Notes under the pieces: model-generated
Seen by the model: the letters and a program-made list of their open reading frames with translations, nothing else
Database searches by the model: none
What the model was told of the DNA's origin: nothing
In this document: positions 56,757 through 64,000 of the stretch, in pieces
Position numbering within the stretch: position 1 is the first letter of the stretch
Layout: each line of letters begins with the position of its first letter
Source of the DNA: a candidate division KSB3 bacterium
Lineage (GTDB): Bacteria; Moduliflexota; Moduliflexia; Moduliflexales; Moduliflexaceae
Assembly (NCBI GenBank): GCA_002748425.1
Contig: PDSJ01000018.1
Span: forward strand, 1-64,000
Reading direction: 5' to 3'
Length of the DNA stretch: 64,000 bases
Translations under genes and position numbers: made by a program

Positions 56757-59030
56757 TCAGAATGTAAATCCAATGTCGATATATAATATCCGCCGGCCCT
56801 CATCGCCAAACGAATAACTGGCCCTCACTGGCCCTAACAGGGTGTCGATTCCGACCCCAAGGCTTCCGCCATAGCGAAGTTCGATCTTTTTCTCAAGTTC
56901 ATCGAGCGAACGCCAGGCATTGCCGACATTTCCCGTAAGGATTGCATACATGTTGCCCCCGATGGGAGCGGGTAATTCTCCAAATTTATAGCGATAGTCC
57001 AGAGCGGCAATGCCGATATTGGCCCCGCGAATCTCTTCGACTTTGTAGCCTGCAAATGAGTCGAGCCCACCCAGCAGAAAGTCCTTATACGGTCTGAGAT
57101 CCGAGTTAAAATCCGTTCCGATGTGTAAACGGGTTCCTAATGTATGTTGTGGCGCAAGCGGGAAATAGCGCCAGTACTCTGCTGAAAATTTATGAAATTC
57201 GGCGTCACTGCCCAGGGCTCTGCCAGCGAACTGGTATTCCAGTTCGAGTAATCTCCCGGCATTGGGAAAGGGGAATTGGTCCAGTTGATCGACGCTGGAA
57301 CGCACAAGCAGACTCGACAGGGTCTCGTGATAATCCGGCAAGTCTTCTCGAACAACATCGGCGCTGGCTTTTGCGTCGATTTTTTCAAGATTATACCCGA
57401 TTGTCAGGACTCCCAGGCGTGAAAGCAGGGTGCCGAGCGATACTGTCAGGCCATCTTCACTGAGATCGTAGCGAGACACCGACTTTGTCCCCTCGTAGAC
57501 CACCTGAAAATCCTCAAAGCTGTACAAATGGGATAAGAAAAAGATACCTTTCCTGAGGGGCTGAAAGTATTGAGTCTGCAGTTTATTAACATTGACAAAC
57601 TCGAAGTCTGTTGACCAGAATGAGTCACTGCCGCTCAGATCCTGAAACGTGACATTGAAGAGTAACGTCATCTTGTCAGGCTCCGGATCGTTGTTACGGC
57701 TTTCGTAATGCATACCGAATTTAAGTAAATGGGGTTGCTCCTCCTTCTCTTCAAGTGTAATATTCAGGATTCTTCCATTCACATCCTGTCCTTTGCTGAT
57801 GGAGAATTTGACGGATTCATAGTTTCCGGTGCTGAACAGATTTGCGATAGCTTGCTGAATCATGTCCGGATCGAGTGGAGTGTTTTCCTGCAGTTTAAAA
57901 TATCTCTGTACGGATGTGTCCTTGTAAAGTTCTCCTTCACCGTTGAGCACAACATCTTCGATATGCAGACCATTGAACTTTTGAAGAATACTGTTCGGTA
58001 TATGTCGCGATACGGGGCGCTGCTCTCGAATGTCATCGAGGAGCGCGTTTAATTCCGGGAGTTTTTCAATCGTCGACTGTTCGCCAAGGCCGACGATTTC
58101 AGCCCCTTTATTAAAATCCGTCGAACTATAATCTTCAAGCTGGGTGACGATGACGACGTCAGCGAGTTTACGCTGGGCTTCGGTCACTTTCAGCATCTGC
58201 ATCCTCACCATTTGACTTAACACCGCCACTGGGTTTCCGAGGTGTTCTCTGTCAAGCAGATCGCTTGAGACATCAATGGCAATAACGATATCAGCCCCCA
58301 TGCGCCTGACGACATCAACTGGGAGATTGTTGACAATTCCGCCGTCTACAAGCAGCTGCCCATCGATTTCAACCGGTGTGAACATTCCTGGCACAGACAT
58401 GCTGGCACGCATGGCTTCCGCCAGCGATCCATGAGACAAATCCACTTCTTTTCCGGTTTCGATATTAGCGGCAACAGCCCGATAGGGGATTGGGAAATCA
58501 TCGAAGCGTTCGATTCCTGAGACCGGGATGCTGAGAAAGGAAAAAAGGCTGGAGATTTTCTGCCCTTTGGTAATGCCCATCGGAAGGCTGAAGCCTTTTC
58601 TGCTAAAACCAAGCCCAAAGAGATATTTCGAGGACTGCCGTTTTTTCAGAAAGGACCACATCTTCCTTGGAGGTGTATCGGAAAAGACTTCATCCCAGTC
58701 GATGGTGTTGATGATTTCTTCGAGTTCTTCAACCGAATAACCCGCAGCGTAGAGCCCGCCGACAATACTCCCCATGCTGGTTCCAGCGATATAGTCAATC
58801 GGCATGCCGATATCTCGAAGAACTTTGAGCGCACCGATATGGGCAAAACCGCGCGCTCCGCCGCCGCTTAAAGCGAGTCCGATCTTCGGTCCGTTTATCG
58901 CAGCATCTCCTGGACCTCCGCTCATCTCAGTTTCCCCGACTTCTGGTTCGGTCTTTTGCGCTGGGGAAATGCGTGAATCAAGGCATATCGCAAGAGAACA
59001 TATGATAATGATAAGGATATTTTTCAGCAT
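56757..59030 (-). CDS. Patatin-like phospholipase fused to an outer-membrane barrel (PlpD type)
   Basis: 757 residues. A signal peptide is followed by a patatin domain (about 47-260): GLALSGGGARGFAHIGAL oxyanion loop, nucleophile Ser85 in GTSMGS, and catalytic Asp229 in LLVDGG. A POTRA-like segment follows at about 320-410, then a 16-strand BamA/surface-antigen barrel ending in a terminal phenylalanine (IDIGFTF). This is the type Vd autotransporter layout, placing a phospholipase A activity on or outside the outer membrane. ATG 59030 has AAGGAG and opens the signal peptide; the frame to 59273 does not. It is divergent from the alpha/beta hydrolase at 59261. Confidence 0.9.
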   Translation of the reverse strand: MLKNILIIIICSLAICLDSRISPAQKTEPEVGETEMSGGPGDAAINGPKIGLALSGGGARGFAHIGALKVLRDIGMPIDYIAGTSMGSIVGGLYAAGYSVEELEEIINTIDWDEVFSDTPPRKMWSFLKKRQSSKYLFGLGFSRKGFSLPMGITKGQKISSLFSFLSIPVSGIERFDDFPIPYRAVAANIETGKEVDLSHGSLAEAMRASMSVPGMFTPVEIDGQLLVDGGIVNNLPVDVVRRMGADIVIAIDVSSDLLDREHLGNPVAVLSQMVRMQMLKVTEAQRKLADVVIVTQLEDYSSTDFNKGAEIVGLGEQSTIEKLPELNALLDDIREQRPVSRHIPNSILQKFNGLHIEDVVLNGEGELYKDTSVQRYFKLQENTPLDPDMIQQAIANLFSTGNYESVKFSISKGQDVNGRILNITLEEKEEQPHLLKFGMHYESRNNDPEPDKMTLLFNVTFQDLSGSDSFWSTDFEFVNVNKLQTQYFQPLRKGIFFLSHLYSFEDFQVVYEGTKSVSRYDLSEDGLTVSLGTLLSRLGVLTIGYNLEKIDAKASADVVREDLPDYHETLSSLLVRSSVDQLDQFPFPNAGRLLELEYQFAGRALGSDAEFHKFSAEYWRYFPLAPQHTLGTRLHIGTDFNSDLRPYKDFLLGGLDSFAGYKVEEIRGANIGIAALDYRYKFGELPAPIGGNMYAILTGNVGNAWRSLDELEKKIELRYGGSLGVGIDTLLGPVRASYSFGDEGRRILYIDIGFTF

Positions 59031-59260
59031 TCGGGATTCTCCTTCTTCTTTGGATAGATAGATACATTGAGTCGCGCTCATGGTAGAACGATCAACGCCA
59101 TCAAGTCTTTTGGATTGTGTCAATAAAAAATTTGGGACGGCTTGTGTGCGGCAGTCCCTTTCTGCTTGACAATTCGATCGCTGCTTGCATAAGGCGTCAA
59201 GAAGTCGATGGCAGATTGAGCGCGAGAGAGTGCATGCAGGCAAAAGGAGGCAAGGCTGTG

Positions 59261-60292
59261 ATGCTGAGAACACTTTTTGTGTTTTGCCTGATTTCGGGAG
59301 CCGCTATCGTTATAGCGGCCTGTGTCATACATCTCCAGAAGGATGATAGAGAACATCCCTTGTCTCCAGGCGTATTACTGCTGAAAACAGAGCTGGCTCC
59401 GCTCGACCTTGAGGGATTAGCTGTCCATACTCCGGCGTTCGAGGAATATCGGAAATATTATCATCTCAATTTCGAAGATGCAGAGCATGTGTGGGGAACG
59501 ATCTCGTCCGAGACGTACCAAATCGCCACACATATCTTTATCCCGCCAGCTGCTCGTGCTACTGTGTTTCTCGTTCATGGCTATCTCGATCATGTTGGCA
59601 GGCTTGCTCCTCTGATTCAAGACTGTCTTGATCGACAGCTTATTGTGGTCGCCTACGATCTTCCGGGACACGGATTGTCAAGTGGCAAACGGGCATATAT
59701 CGACAGCTTTGAAGTGTATGCAGCTGTCTTTCAAGATGTTTTTCGTTACTGTCGAGGCTTTCTTCCGACGCCGTATTATGTTATCGGACATAGCACCGGT
59801 TCTTCGATTGTCCTGGAGTTTCTTCGCCAGCGTGAGCAGCAGCCTTTTCGCGCTATAGTGTTTCTGGCTCCCCTGATACACCATCGCTTCTGGCGTCTGT
59901 CGAAATTCGCCTATGCGCTGGCAAAGCCTTTTCGTGTGAAAAGCATTCCCCGCAAGCGTACTCCACCATCCACAAATCCTGAATTTGTCAGCTTTGCCAC
60001 ACAGGATCCGATGCAGAATGCCCGGGTTCCTTTGCGCTGGGTTGCTGAAGTTTTTGAATGGAATCGGGAGATTCATGACATGGATGTACTCGCATTGCCC
60101 TTGATGCTTATTCAAGGAACTCATGACAGTATCGTCGATTGGAAATATAATATTCCGTTTTTACAGGCGAAGATTCAGGGCCTGTCTGTGAGAATGATCG
60201 AAGGGGCTGAGCATCAGCTCATTCATGAGCCACCGGCACTTCAGCACGAAGTCTTTCATGCGATTGATGAGTGGTTTGATGCGCATCAGTAA
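59261..60292 (+). CDS. Alpha/beta hydrolase, monoacylglycerol-lipase-like
   Basis: 343 residues with one N-terminal membrane or signal helix (FVFCLISGAAIVIAACVIHL). The hydrolase core has the oxyanion HGYLDHVGR, the nucleophile in VIGHSTGSSIVLEF, the aspartate in LIQGTHDSIVDW and the histidine in EGAEHQLIHEP, matching the serine aminopeptidase/lysophospholipase (Hydrolase_4) group. A Cys in IAAC may make it a lipoprotein. ATG 59261 is chosen because of AAAGGAGG at 59243-59250. It is divergent from the patatin gene, so the two could act on the same lipids, an inference. Confidence 0.82.
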   Translation: MLRTLFVFCLISGAAIVIAACVIHLQKDDREHPLSPGVLLLKTELAPLDLEGLAVHTPAFEEYRKYYHLNFEDAEHVWGTISSETYQIATHIFIPPAARATVFLVHGYLDHVGRLAPLIQDCLDRQLIVVAYDLPGHGLSSGKRAYIDSFEVYAAVFQDVFRYCRGFLPTPYYVIGHSTGSSIVLEFLRQREQQPFRAIVFLAPLIHHRFWRLSKFAYALAKPFRVKSIPRKRTPPSTNPEFVSFATQDPMQNARVPLRWVAEVFEWNREIHDMDVLALPLMLIQGTHDSIVDWKYNIPFLQAKIQGLSVRMIEGAEHQLIHEPPALQHEVFHAIDEWFDAHQ

Positions 60293-60490
60293 GGCCGTTC
60301 GAGTGTGGGCGTTGCTTCCTCATCCTGTTGCTCGAATTCCTGCTGCCCGTTATTCTGCAAAAGGGCATTGCGGTGATACCTGAAGAAAACTAATGCTTGA
60401 CAAGTTTCGGGTGGAATGGAGTAGCCTGTTGACGCTGGAAACCGTGCAAAGCTGTTCTGCAAATCTTTATGTGCGTTGGAGGTTTTTTCA

Positions 60491-61666
60491 ATGAAACGAG
60501 CAATGATATTTCAACGTTCAGTTCTTGTTGAAATTGTCGTGATAGTGCTGATCCTCACTGTCGGATCATGCTCAGGGCTTGCAGCGGGTGCGAGTCGATA
60601 CAAGTCGGCAGTCCTGATGAGTGTCGAAACCGGACAGATTCTCTTTGAAGAGAATGCCCATCAAGACGCGATTCCTGCCTCTATCGTGAAAATGATGGTC
60701 TTACTGCTGACATTGGAGCATGTTGAGGCGGGAACCGTAAGCCTGGATGATATAGTGACGGTGTCGGCCTGGGCGAGTAAGATCGGTGGAAGTCAGGTCT
60801 ATTTAGCCGAGGGCGAGCAATTTCGGCTGGAAGAATTATTGAAGGCGATTGCGATTTCTTCGGCGAATGATGCTGCAACTGCGGTTGCCGAGTATATCGG
60901 TGGGGATGTCGACGCTTTTGTCGAGATGATGAATGCGCGTGCTGAGGAGTTGGGCATGAACGATACGGTTTTTGCAAACGAACATGGCCTACCGCCCGGT
61001 AAAGGACAAAAAGATAATGTGACGTCTGCCTTTGATATTGCAATACTGGGAAAAGAATTATTGCAGTTTCCCCAAATTCTGCAATGGTCTTCAACGGTTG
61101 AAGATACCTTTCGCAACGGTACATTCACACTGACAAACACGAATCGGGAGCTGCTTCAAAAATTTCCAGGGGCCGACGGGTTGAAAACCGGATTTCACAG
61201 TCATGGAGCTGGCTTCAATGTCTGTGCAACGGCAAAGCGTGACGAGCGCCGGCTGATTGCGGTTGTGATGGGAGCTGAAAGAAAAGCCGACCGTTATAAT
61301 GCAGCCGTGAGTCTGTTTAACCGGGGGTTTAACCAATATAAACGTGTTGTTGTGATTCGTAAAGGTTTTACCGTTGGTGATCCGTTGATGATCCGGCGGG
61401 GGAAAGATCGTACAACATCCCTGGTTGCCTCAGAAGACGTCGTCGTGTTGGTGACAAAAAACGAGGAGCAGGAGATCTCTCAAAACGTCAATATCCCTCT
61501 CAGCTATATGATCGCTCCTGTGAAGCAGGGAATGCGTTTTGGAGAAGTGGAAGTGTCGATTGGCGATCAAGTGGTGGCACGGGTCGATCTGGTCACTGAG
61601 ACTGATATCCGAAAGGGCAATCCCCTTGAACGCATGAAATGGTGGCTCGTGAATAAGATTTTTTAA
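60491..61666 (+). CDS. D-alanyl-D-alanine carboxypeptidase (class A PBP, DacA family)
   Basis: 391 residues with a signal peptide (ILTVGSCSGLAAGA). Active-site motifs of the PBP5/6 family are all present: Ser64 and Lys67 in PASIVKMM, the SxN motif in ISSANDA, and LKTGFHSHGAGF. The C-terminal domain (LVASEDVVVLVTKN..., then GEVEVSIGDQVVARVDLV) is PBP5_C. A terminal amphipathic stretch (NPLERMKWWLVNKIF) would anchor it to the inner membrane. It trims the last D-Ala from peptidoglycan pentapeptides. GGAGG precedes ATG 60491. Confidence 0.93.
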   Translation: MKRAMIFQRSVLVEIVVIVLILTVGSCSGLAAGASRYKSAVLMSVETGQILFEENAHQDAIPASIVKMMVLLLTLEHVEAGTVSLDDIVTVSAWASKIGGSQVYLAEGEQFRLEELLKAIAISSANDAATAVAEYIGGDVDAFVEMMNARAEELGMNDTVFANEHGLPPGKGQKDNVTSAFDIAILGKELLQFPQILQWSSTVEDTFRNGTFTLTNTNRELLQKFPGADGLKTGFHSHGAGFNVCATAKRDERRLIAVVMGAERKADRYNAAVSLFNRGFNQYKRVVVIRKGFTVGDPLMIRRGKDRTTSLVASEDVVVLVTKNEEQEISQNVNIPLSYMIAPVKQGMRFGEVEVSIGDQVVARVDLVTETDIRKGNPLERMKWWLVNKIF

Positions 61667-61744
61667 TACTGTTGTCTCACAGGCGATCTTGATTGTTCTC
61701 GCGAGATCTGCCTGCTATTCGTCTCGTGCAGGAGGAAGGGAAGA

Positions 61745-62143
61745 ATGCTCGAAACCCTTAATGTGACGACACGACGTCGTACAGAATTCATCGATATTAC
61801 GGCGAGGATTCTCCAGATAGTCCGGGAGAGCGGAATCACATCCGGCATCTGTTATCTTTTTGTTCCTCATACGACTGCTGCTGTGACAATTAACGAAAAT
61901 GCCGATCCGAGCGTACAACGCGATATGCTCATGGAAATGAACTCCGTGATTCCTTTTGACGATAATTATGCTCATGACGAAGGTAATTCCGCTGCGCATA
62001 TCAAGTCGAGTCTCTTCGGAAACTCATTGTATGTGATCGTTGAAGGCGGAGATCTGCTTCTCGGCACGTGGCAGGGAATTTATTTTTGTGAGTTTGATGG
62101 GGCCAGACGGCGAAAAGTGCATGTAAAACTGGTCAAAGGCTAA
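61745..62143 (+). CDS. yjbQ: YjbQ family protein (UPF0047)
   Basis: 132 residues, full length for the family. The signature PHTTAAVTINENADPSVQRDML and HIKSSLFGNSLYVIVEGGDLLLGTWQGIYFCEFDG are characteristic. Members have been reported to show thiamine-phosphate synthase activity in vitro or to suppress thiamine auxotrophy, but the physiological role is open. AGGAGG precedes ATG 61745. It follows the carboxypeptidase gene by 78 bases. Confidence 0.9.
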   Translation: MLETLNVTTRRRTEFIDITARILQIVRESGITSGICYLFVPHTTAAVTINENADPSVQRDMLMEMNSVIPFDDNYAHDEGNSAAHIKSSLFGNSLYVIVEGGDLLLGTWQGIYFCEFDGARRRKVHVKLVKG

Positions 62144-62458
62144 GAGTCTACGATTGTGAGAGTATTTTCTCATGCCTTCCTTTTGAGAAAATACTTGACG
62201 AAATTGTTTGGGACATTCAAAGATAATTTCCAATAGAAAGAAGCGGTGCGCAGCATGTTTCAGTGAAAAAGGAATGCGTGCATTGACCATTGAGCGACGG
62301 CTCCCCGGATAAAGGCGCAGAGTTGTTGTGCTGTGAAAACCTGTTGGAACCCTGTTCCCTCATACGAGACGAAACAGGAAGAGACAGGGAATCTTCAGGC
62401 ACGTCACGCAATATTCTCCAGGGGAGAAGATGACTGTTTTTTTTGAAGGAGGCAGTAT
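62144..62458. other. Intergenic region with a strong hairpin
   Basis: AGTATTTTCTCA at 62161-62172 is perfectly inverted at 62184-62195, probably ending the yjbQ transcript. Bases 62280-62400 hold several short complementary segments (CCTGTT/AACAGG, CCCTGT/ACAGGG, TTCCCT/AGGGAA) that could fold as an RNA leader for the downstream gene; they match no riboswitch class I can recall. No gene is present. Confidence 0.45.
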
Positions 62459-62866
62459 ATGGCGAGTAATTCTTGTACATTTATCATTGTTCCTGATGCG
62501 ACATCACAGTGTAAGCGCTATACCGTCTCAAAATCGGTGCTCTGGGGAATTGGAATTTCTTGTACGGTGACGCTGGTGGTTCTTGGGGTCGTCGTAGTCT
62601 TACTCCTCAGTGAATATAACGCCGTGGCCGTTAAATCAAAACAGCTTGCCTGGCTTCAGAAGATCTCTTCCAGCCAGAGAAGTTCGATCGAACGTTACGA
62701 GCAAGATATTAGTCAGGTCAGCAGGCAACTTGCCGGTATCAGACTGCTGAACTCGAGATTGCTGGTTCTGACCGGTTTAGACCCGGCTGCAACGAATGGA
62801 AACGATGAAATGAAAGGAGTTGGCGGAGGAGAGGAAGACGGTTTGGAGTCCGCGAGTGAAGAATAA
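62459..62866 (+). CDS. Small membrane-anchored coiled-coil protein
   Basis: 135 residues: a short cytoplasmic start (FIIVPDATSQCKRYTVSKS), one membrane helix at about 29-51 and a coiled coil of about 45 residues (QLAWLQKISSSQRSSIERYEQDISQVSRQLAGIRLLNSRLLVLTGL), then a Gly/Glu-rich acidic tail. The FIIVPD start followed by a helix and a coiled coil with a terminal LNSRLLVLTGL is just how many M23-type murein peptidases begin, but the catalytic domain is missing. It could be a truncated M23 protein or an independent accessory factor. AAGGAGG precedes ATG 62459, and its end overlaps the rdgB start. Confidence 0.6.
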   Translation: MASNSCTFIIVPDATSQCKRYTVSKSVLWGIGISCTVTLVVLGVVVVLLLSEYNAVAVKSKQLAWLQKISSSQRSSIERYEQDISQVSRQLAGIRLLNSRLLVLTGLDPAATNGNDEMKGVGGGEEDGLESASEE

Positions 62867-63500
62867 GCCGTTTTTATCAACTCAGAGGCAGATTCATATT
62901 GTGGCTGCTACTGGGAATGCCGGCAAGATTCGTGAGATTGAAGCGATCTTCGAGCATTTCCCCTGGAAGGTGATCCCTGTCGGTCAGCTTGTTCCGAACT
63001 TTTCTGTGGTGGAGGATGGACAGACGTATCAGGACAATGCGATCAAAAAAGCTGTAACAGCGGCAAGTTTGACTGGCCGCGTCGTGATTGCTGATGACTC
63101 CGGTCTTGAAGTCGATGCTTTAGACGGGAATCCCGGAATGTACACTGCCCGTTTTGGAGGAGAGAATCTGCCGTTTTCTGAAAAAATTGCGTTGCTTCTT
63201 ACAATGCTTGAGGGCGTCAGCAACAGATCTGCGCGTTTTCGATGTGTGATTGCCGTGGCATCTCCGGCAGGAAAGACTGCAAGTGCTGAAGGTGTCTGTG
63301 AGGGGAGCATCAGCACTCATGCGCAAGGATCTCTGGGATTTGGTTTCGATCCGATATTCTTTGTCCCTGAGTATCATCAGACAATGGCTGAAATCCCGCC
63401 CTCTGTGAAAAATACGATCAGCCATCGCGCCAAAGCACTTGCTCAGTTACCTGCATTGTTAGCACCTCTTCTTGATGAGCTGTCTTCGTGTGCCCCCTGA
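62856..63500 (+). CDS. rdgB: RdgB/HAM1 nucleoside triphosphate pyrophosphatase
   Basis: 215 residues from GTG 62856, which has GGAG at 62845-62848 and overlaps the upstream gene by 11 bases. The family start IVAATGNAGKIREIEAIF, VIADDSGLEVDALDGNPGMYTARFGG, GSLGFGFDPIFFVPEYHQTMAEI and the C-terminal SHRAKAL are all present. It hydrolyses dITP, XTP and related purine nucleotides to keep them out of nucleic acids. An earlier TTG at 62820 is possible but would extend the protein without family support. Confidence 0.94.
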   Translation: MKNKPFLSTQRQIHIVAATGNAGKIREIEAIFEHFPWKVIPVGQLVPNFSVVEDGQTYQDNAIKKAVTAASLTGRVVIADDSGLEVDALDGNPGMYTARFGGENLPFSEKIALLLTMLEGVSNRSARFRCVIAVASPAGKTASAEGVCEGSISTHAQGSLGFGFDPIFFVPEYHQTMAEIPPSVKNTISHRAKALAQLPALLAPLLDELSSCAP

Positions 63501-63575
63501 CGCTTTTCCAAAAGAAATGTTAATTTTTTGTTGACATTTTCAGAAGGGTATTTTTTGGATATATCATCATTCATA

Positions 63576-63650
63576 CGGGGCGTAGCGCAGCCTGGTTAGC
63601 GCGCCTGCCTTGGGAGCAGGAGGTCCCCAGTTCGAATCTGGGCGCCCCGA
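63576..63650 (+). tRNA. tRNA-Pro (TGG)
   Basis: A 75-base cloverleaf: acceptor CGGGGCG/CGCCCCG, anticodon loop CTTGGGA giving TGG, and T-arm with TTCGAAT. CCA is not encoded. It opens a four-tRNA cluster; TTGACA at 63531-63536 upstream may be part of its promoter. Confidence 0.94.
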
Positions 63651-63676
63651 TACGCAGGGGAGAGCTGAATTATTTT

Positions 63677-63750
63677 GCGCCTGTAGCTCAGCTGGATAGA
63701 GCATCTGCCTTCTAAGCAGAGGGTTGGGGGTTCGAGTCCCTCCAGGCGTA
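63677..63750 (+). tRNA. tRNA-Arg (TCT)
   Basis: A 74-base cloverleaf: acceptor GCGCCTG/CAGGCGT with a G-T first pair, anticodon stem TCTGC/GCAGA with loop CTTCTAA giving TCT, T-loop TTCGAGT. CCA is not encoded. Confidence 0.94.
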
Positions 63751-63787
63751 TTTTGTGCAGAATTTACGATTTCTCTGTCGAAGGTAT

Positions 63788-63862
63788 GGTGGGTGTAGCT
63801 CAGTTGGTTAGAGCGTCGGGTTGTGGCCCCGAAGGTCGGGAGTTCGAGCCTCCTCACTCACC
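63788..63862 (+). tRNA. tRNA-His (GTG)
   Basis: A cloverleaf with acceptor GTGGGTG/CACTCAC (one G-T pair), anticodon stem TCGGG/CCCGA with loop TTGTGGC giving GTG, and discriminator C. The encoded G at 63788 can serve as the G(-1) needed by histidyl-tRNA synthetase. Confidence 0.94.
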
Positions 63863-63913
63863 TTCTTTTTTTTATTTGCGGGATTTGTTGCCGGCAGAGC
63901 AGACTCTTGTGAT

Positions 63914-63987
63914 GCGCCCGTAGCTCAGTTGGATAGAGCGTCGGACTTCGAATCCGCAGGTCGCAGGTTCGAATCCTGCCGGGCGTG
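63914..63987 (+). tRNA. tRNA-Arg (TCG)
   Basis: A 74-base cloverleaf: acceptor GCGCCCG/CGGGCGT with a G-T first pair as in the other Arg tRNA, anticodon loop CTTCGAA giving TCG, T-loop TTCGAAT, discriminator G. It is the last feature before the window edge; the cluster may continue. Confidence 0.93.
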
Positions 63988-64000
63988 TTGCTGCTCTTTC

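Noticed and set aside
63531..63565. Complete promoter for the tRNA cluster
   Set aside because: TTGACA is present but the TATATC that could be a -10 box is about 23 bases away, beyond normal spacing; reported only as a remark.

Overview
The window looks like chromosomal DNA of an anaerobic or fermentative Gram-negative bacterium. Outer-membrane logic is present (lipoproteins with lipoboxes, an Mla/Pqi-type auxiliary lipoprotein, a patatin fused to an outer-membrane barrel). So are sigma-54 signalling, citrate lyase with tripartite tricarboxylate transport, a K+-dependent membrane pyrophosphatase, SelB and PEP-CTERM/exosortase accessory genes. The mix of very many sensors with sugar and citrate fermentation would fit a candidate phylum such as Modulibacteria (KSB3), but that placement is inference only. 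No rRNA, CRISPR array, insertion sequence or prophage was seen.

Layout. 1-5165: tail of an unknown gene, an ABC auxiliary lipoprotein, a methyltransferase-like hypothetical, uronate isomerase, a decayed GH3 beta-glucosidase relic and an SDR sugar-acid dehydrogenase. 5248-20003: a pentose (mainly L-arabinose) region with xylulokinase, L-ribulose-5-phosphate 4-epimerase, a chemoreceptor carrying a cytoplasmic LacI-like sugar-binding domain, an L-ribulokinase-type kinase, a histidine kinase whose N-terminus is an ABC-ATPase-like domain, its sigma-54 response regulator, and araFGH divergent from them. 20070-29252: one long minus-strand citrate operon tctCBA-citDEF-citXG-citC-abrB, preceded by a well-formed sigma-54 promoter with palindromic upstream sites. 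29552-37296: a second minus-strand operon of hybrid kinase, sigma-54 activator, periplasmic binding protein and a second citDEF set. 37700-52790: mostly housekeeping (gdhA, pyrB, pbpC, selB, universal stress protein, DUF362, hppA, pth, rplY, tRNA-Gln, ispE) and a CAAX-protease-like protein. 52999-63500: a giant TPR lipoprotein of PrsT type, the patatin-barrel protein, an alpha/beta hydrolase, a D,D-carboxypeptidase, YjbQ, a small coiled-coil membrane protein and RdgB. 63576-63987: four tRNAs (Pro, Arg, His, Arg).

How they work together. Arabinose would enter through AraFGH and be turned over by the kinase and AraD; the isomerase step is not encoded in the window. The two unusual sensors next to the transporter, an ABC-domain histidine kinase and a chemoreceptor that would read sugar in the cytoplasm, suggest that transport state and internal sugar are sensed directly. 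Citrate would enter through TctABC and be cleaved by citrate lyase; CitC and CitXG supply prosthetic-group synthesis and activation for both CitD copies. The kinase/activator pair upstream of the second citDEF is the natural candidate to fire the sigma-54 promoter of the first.

The strongest candidate for an undescribed system is the ABC-ATPase-like/PAS/histidine-kinase fusion with its sigma-54 partner, divergent from araFGH, together with the LacI-domain chemoreceptor.
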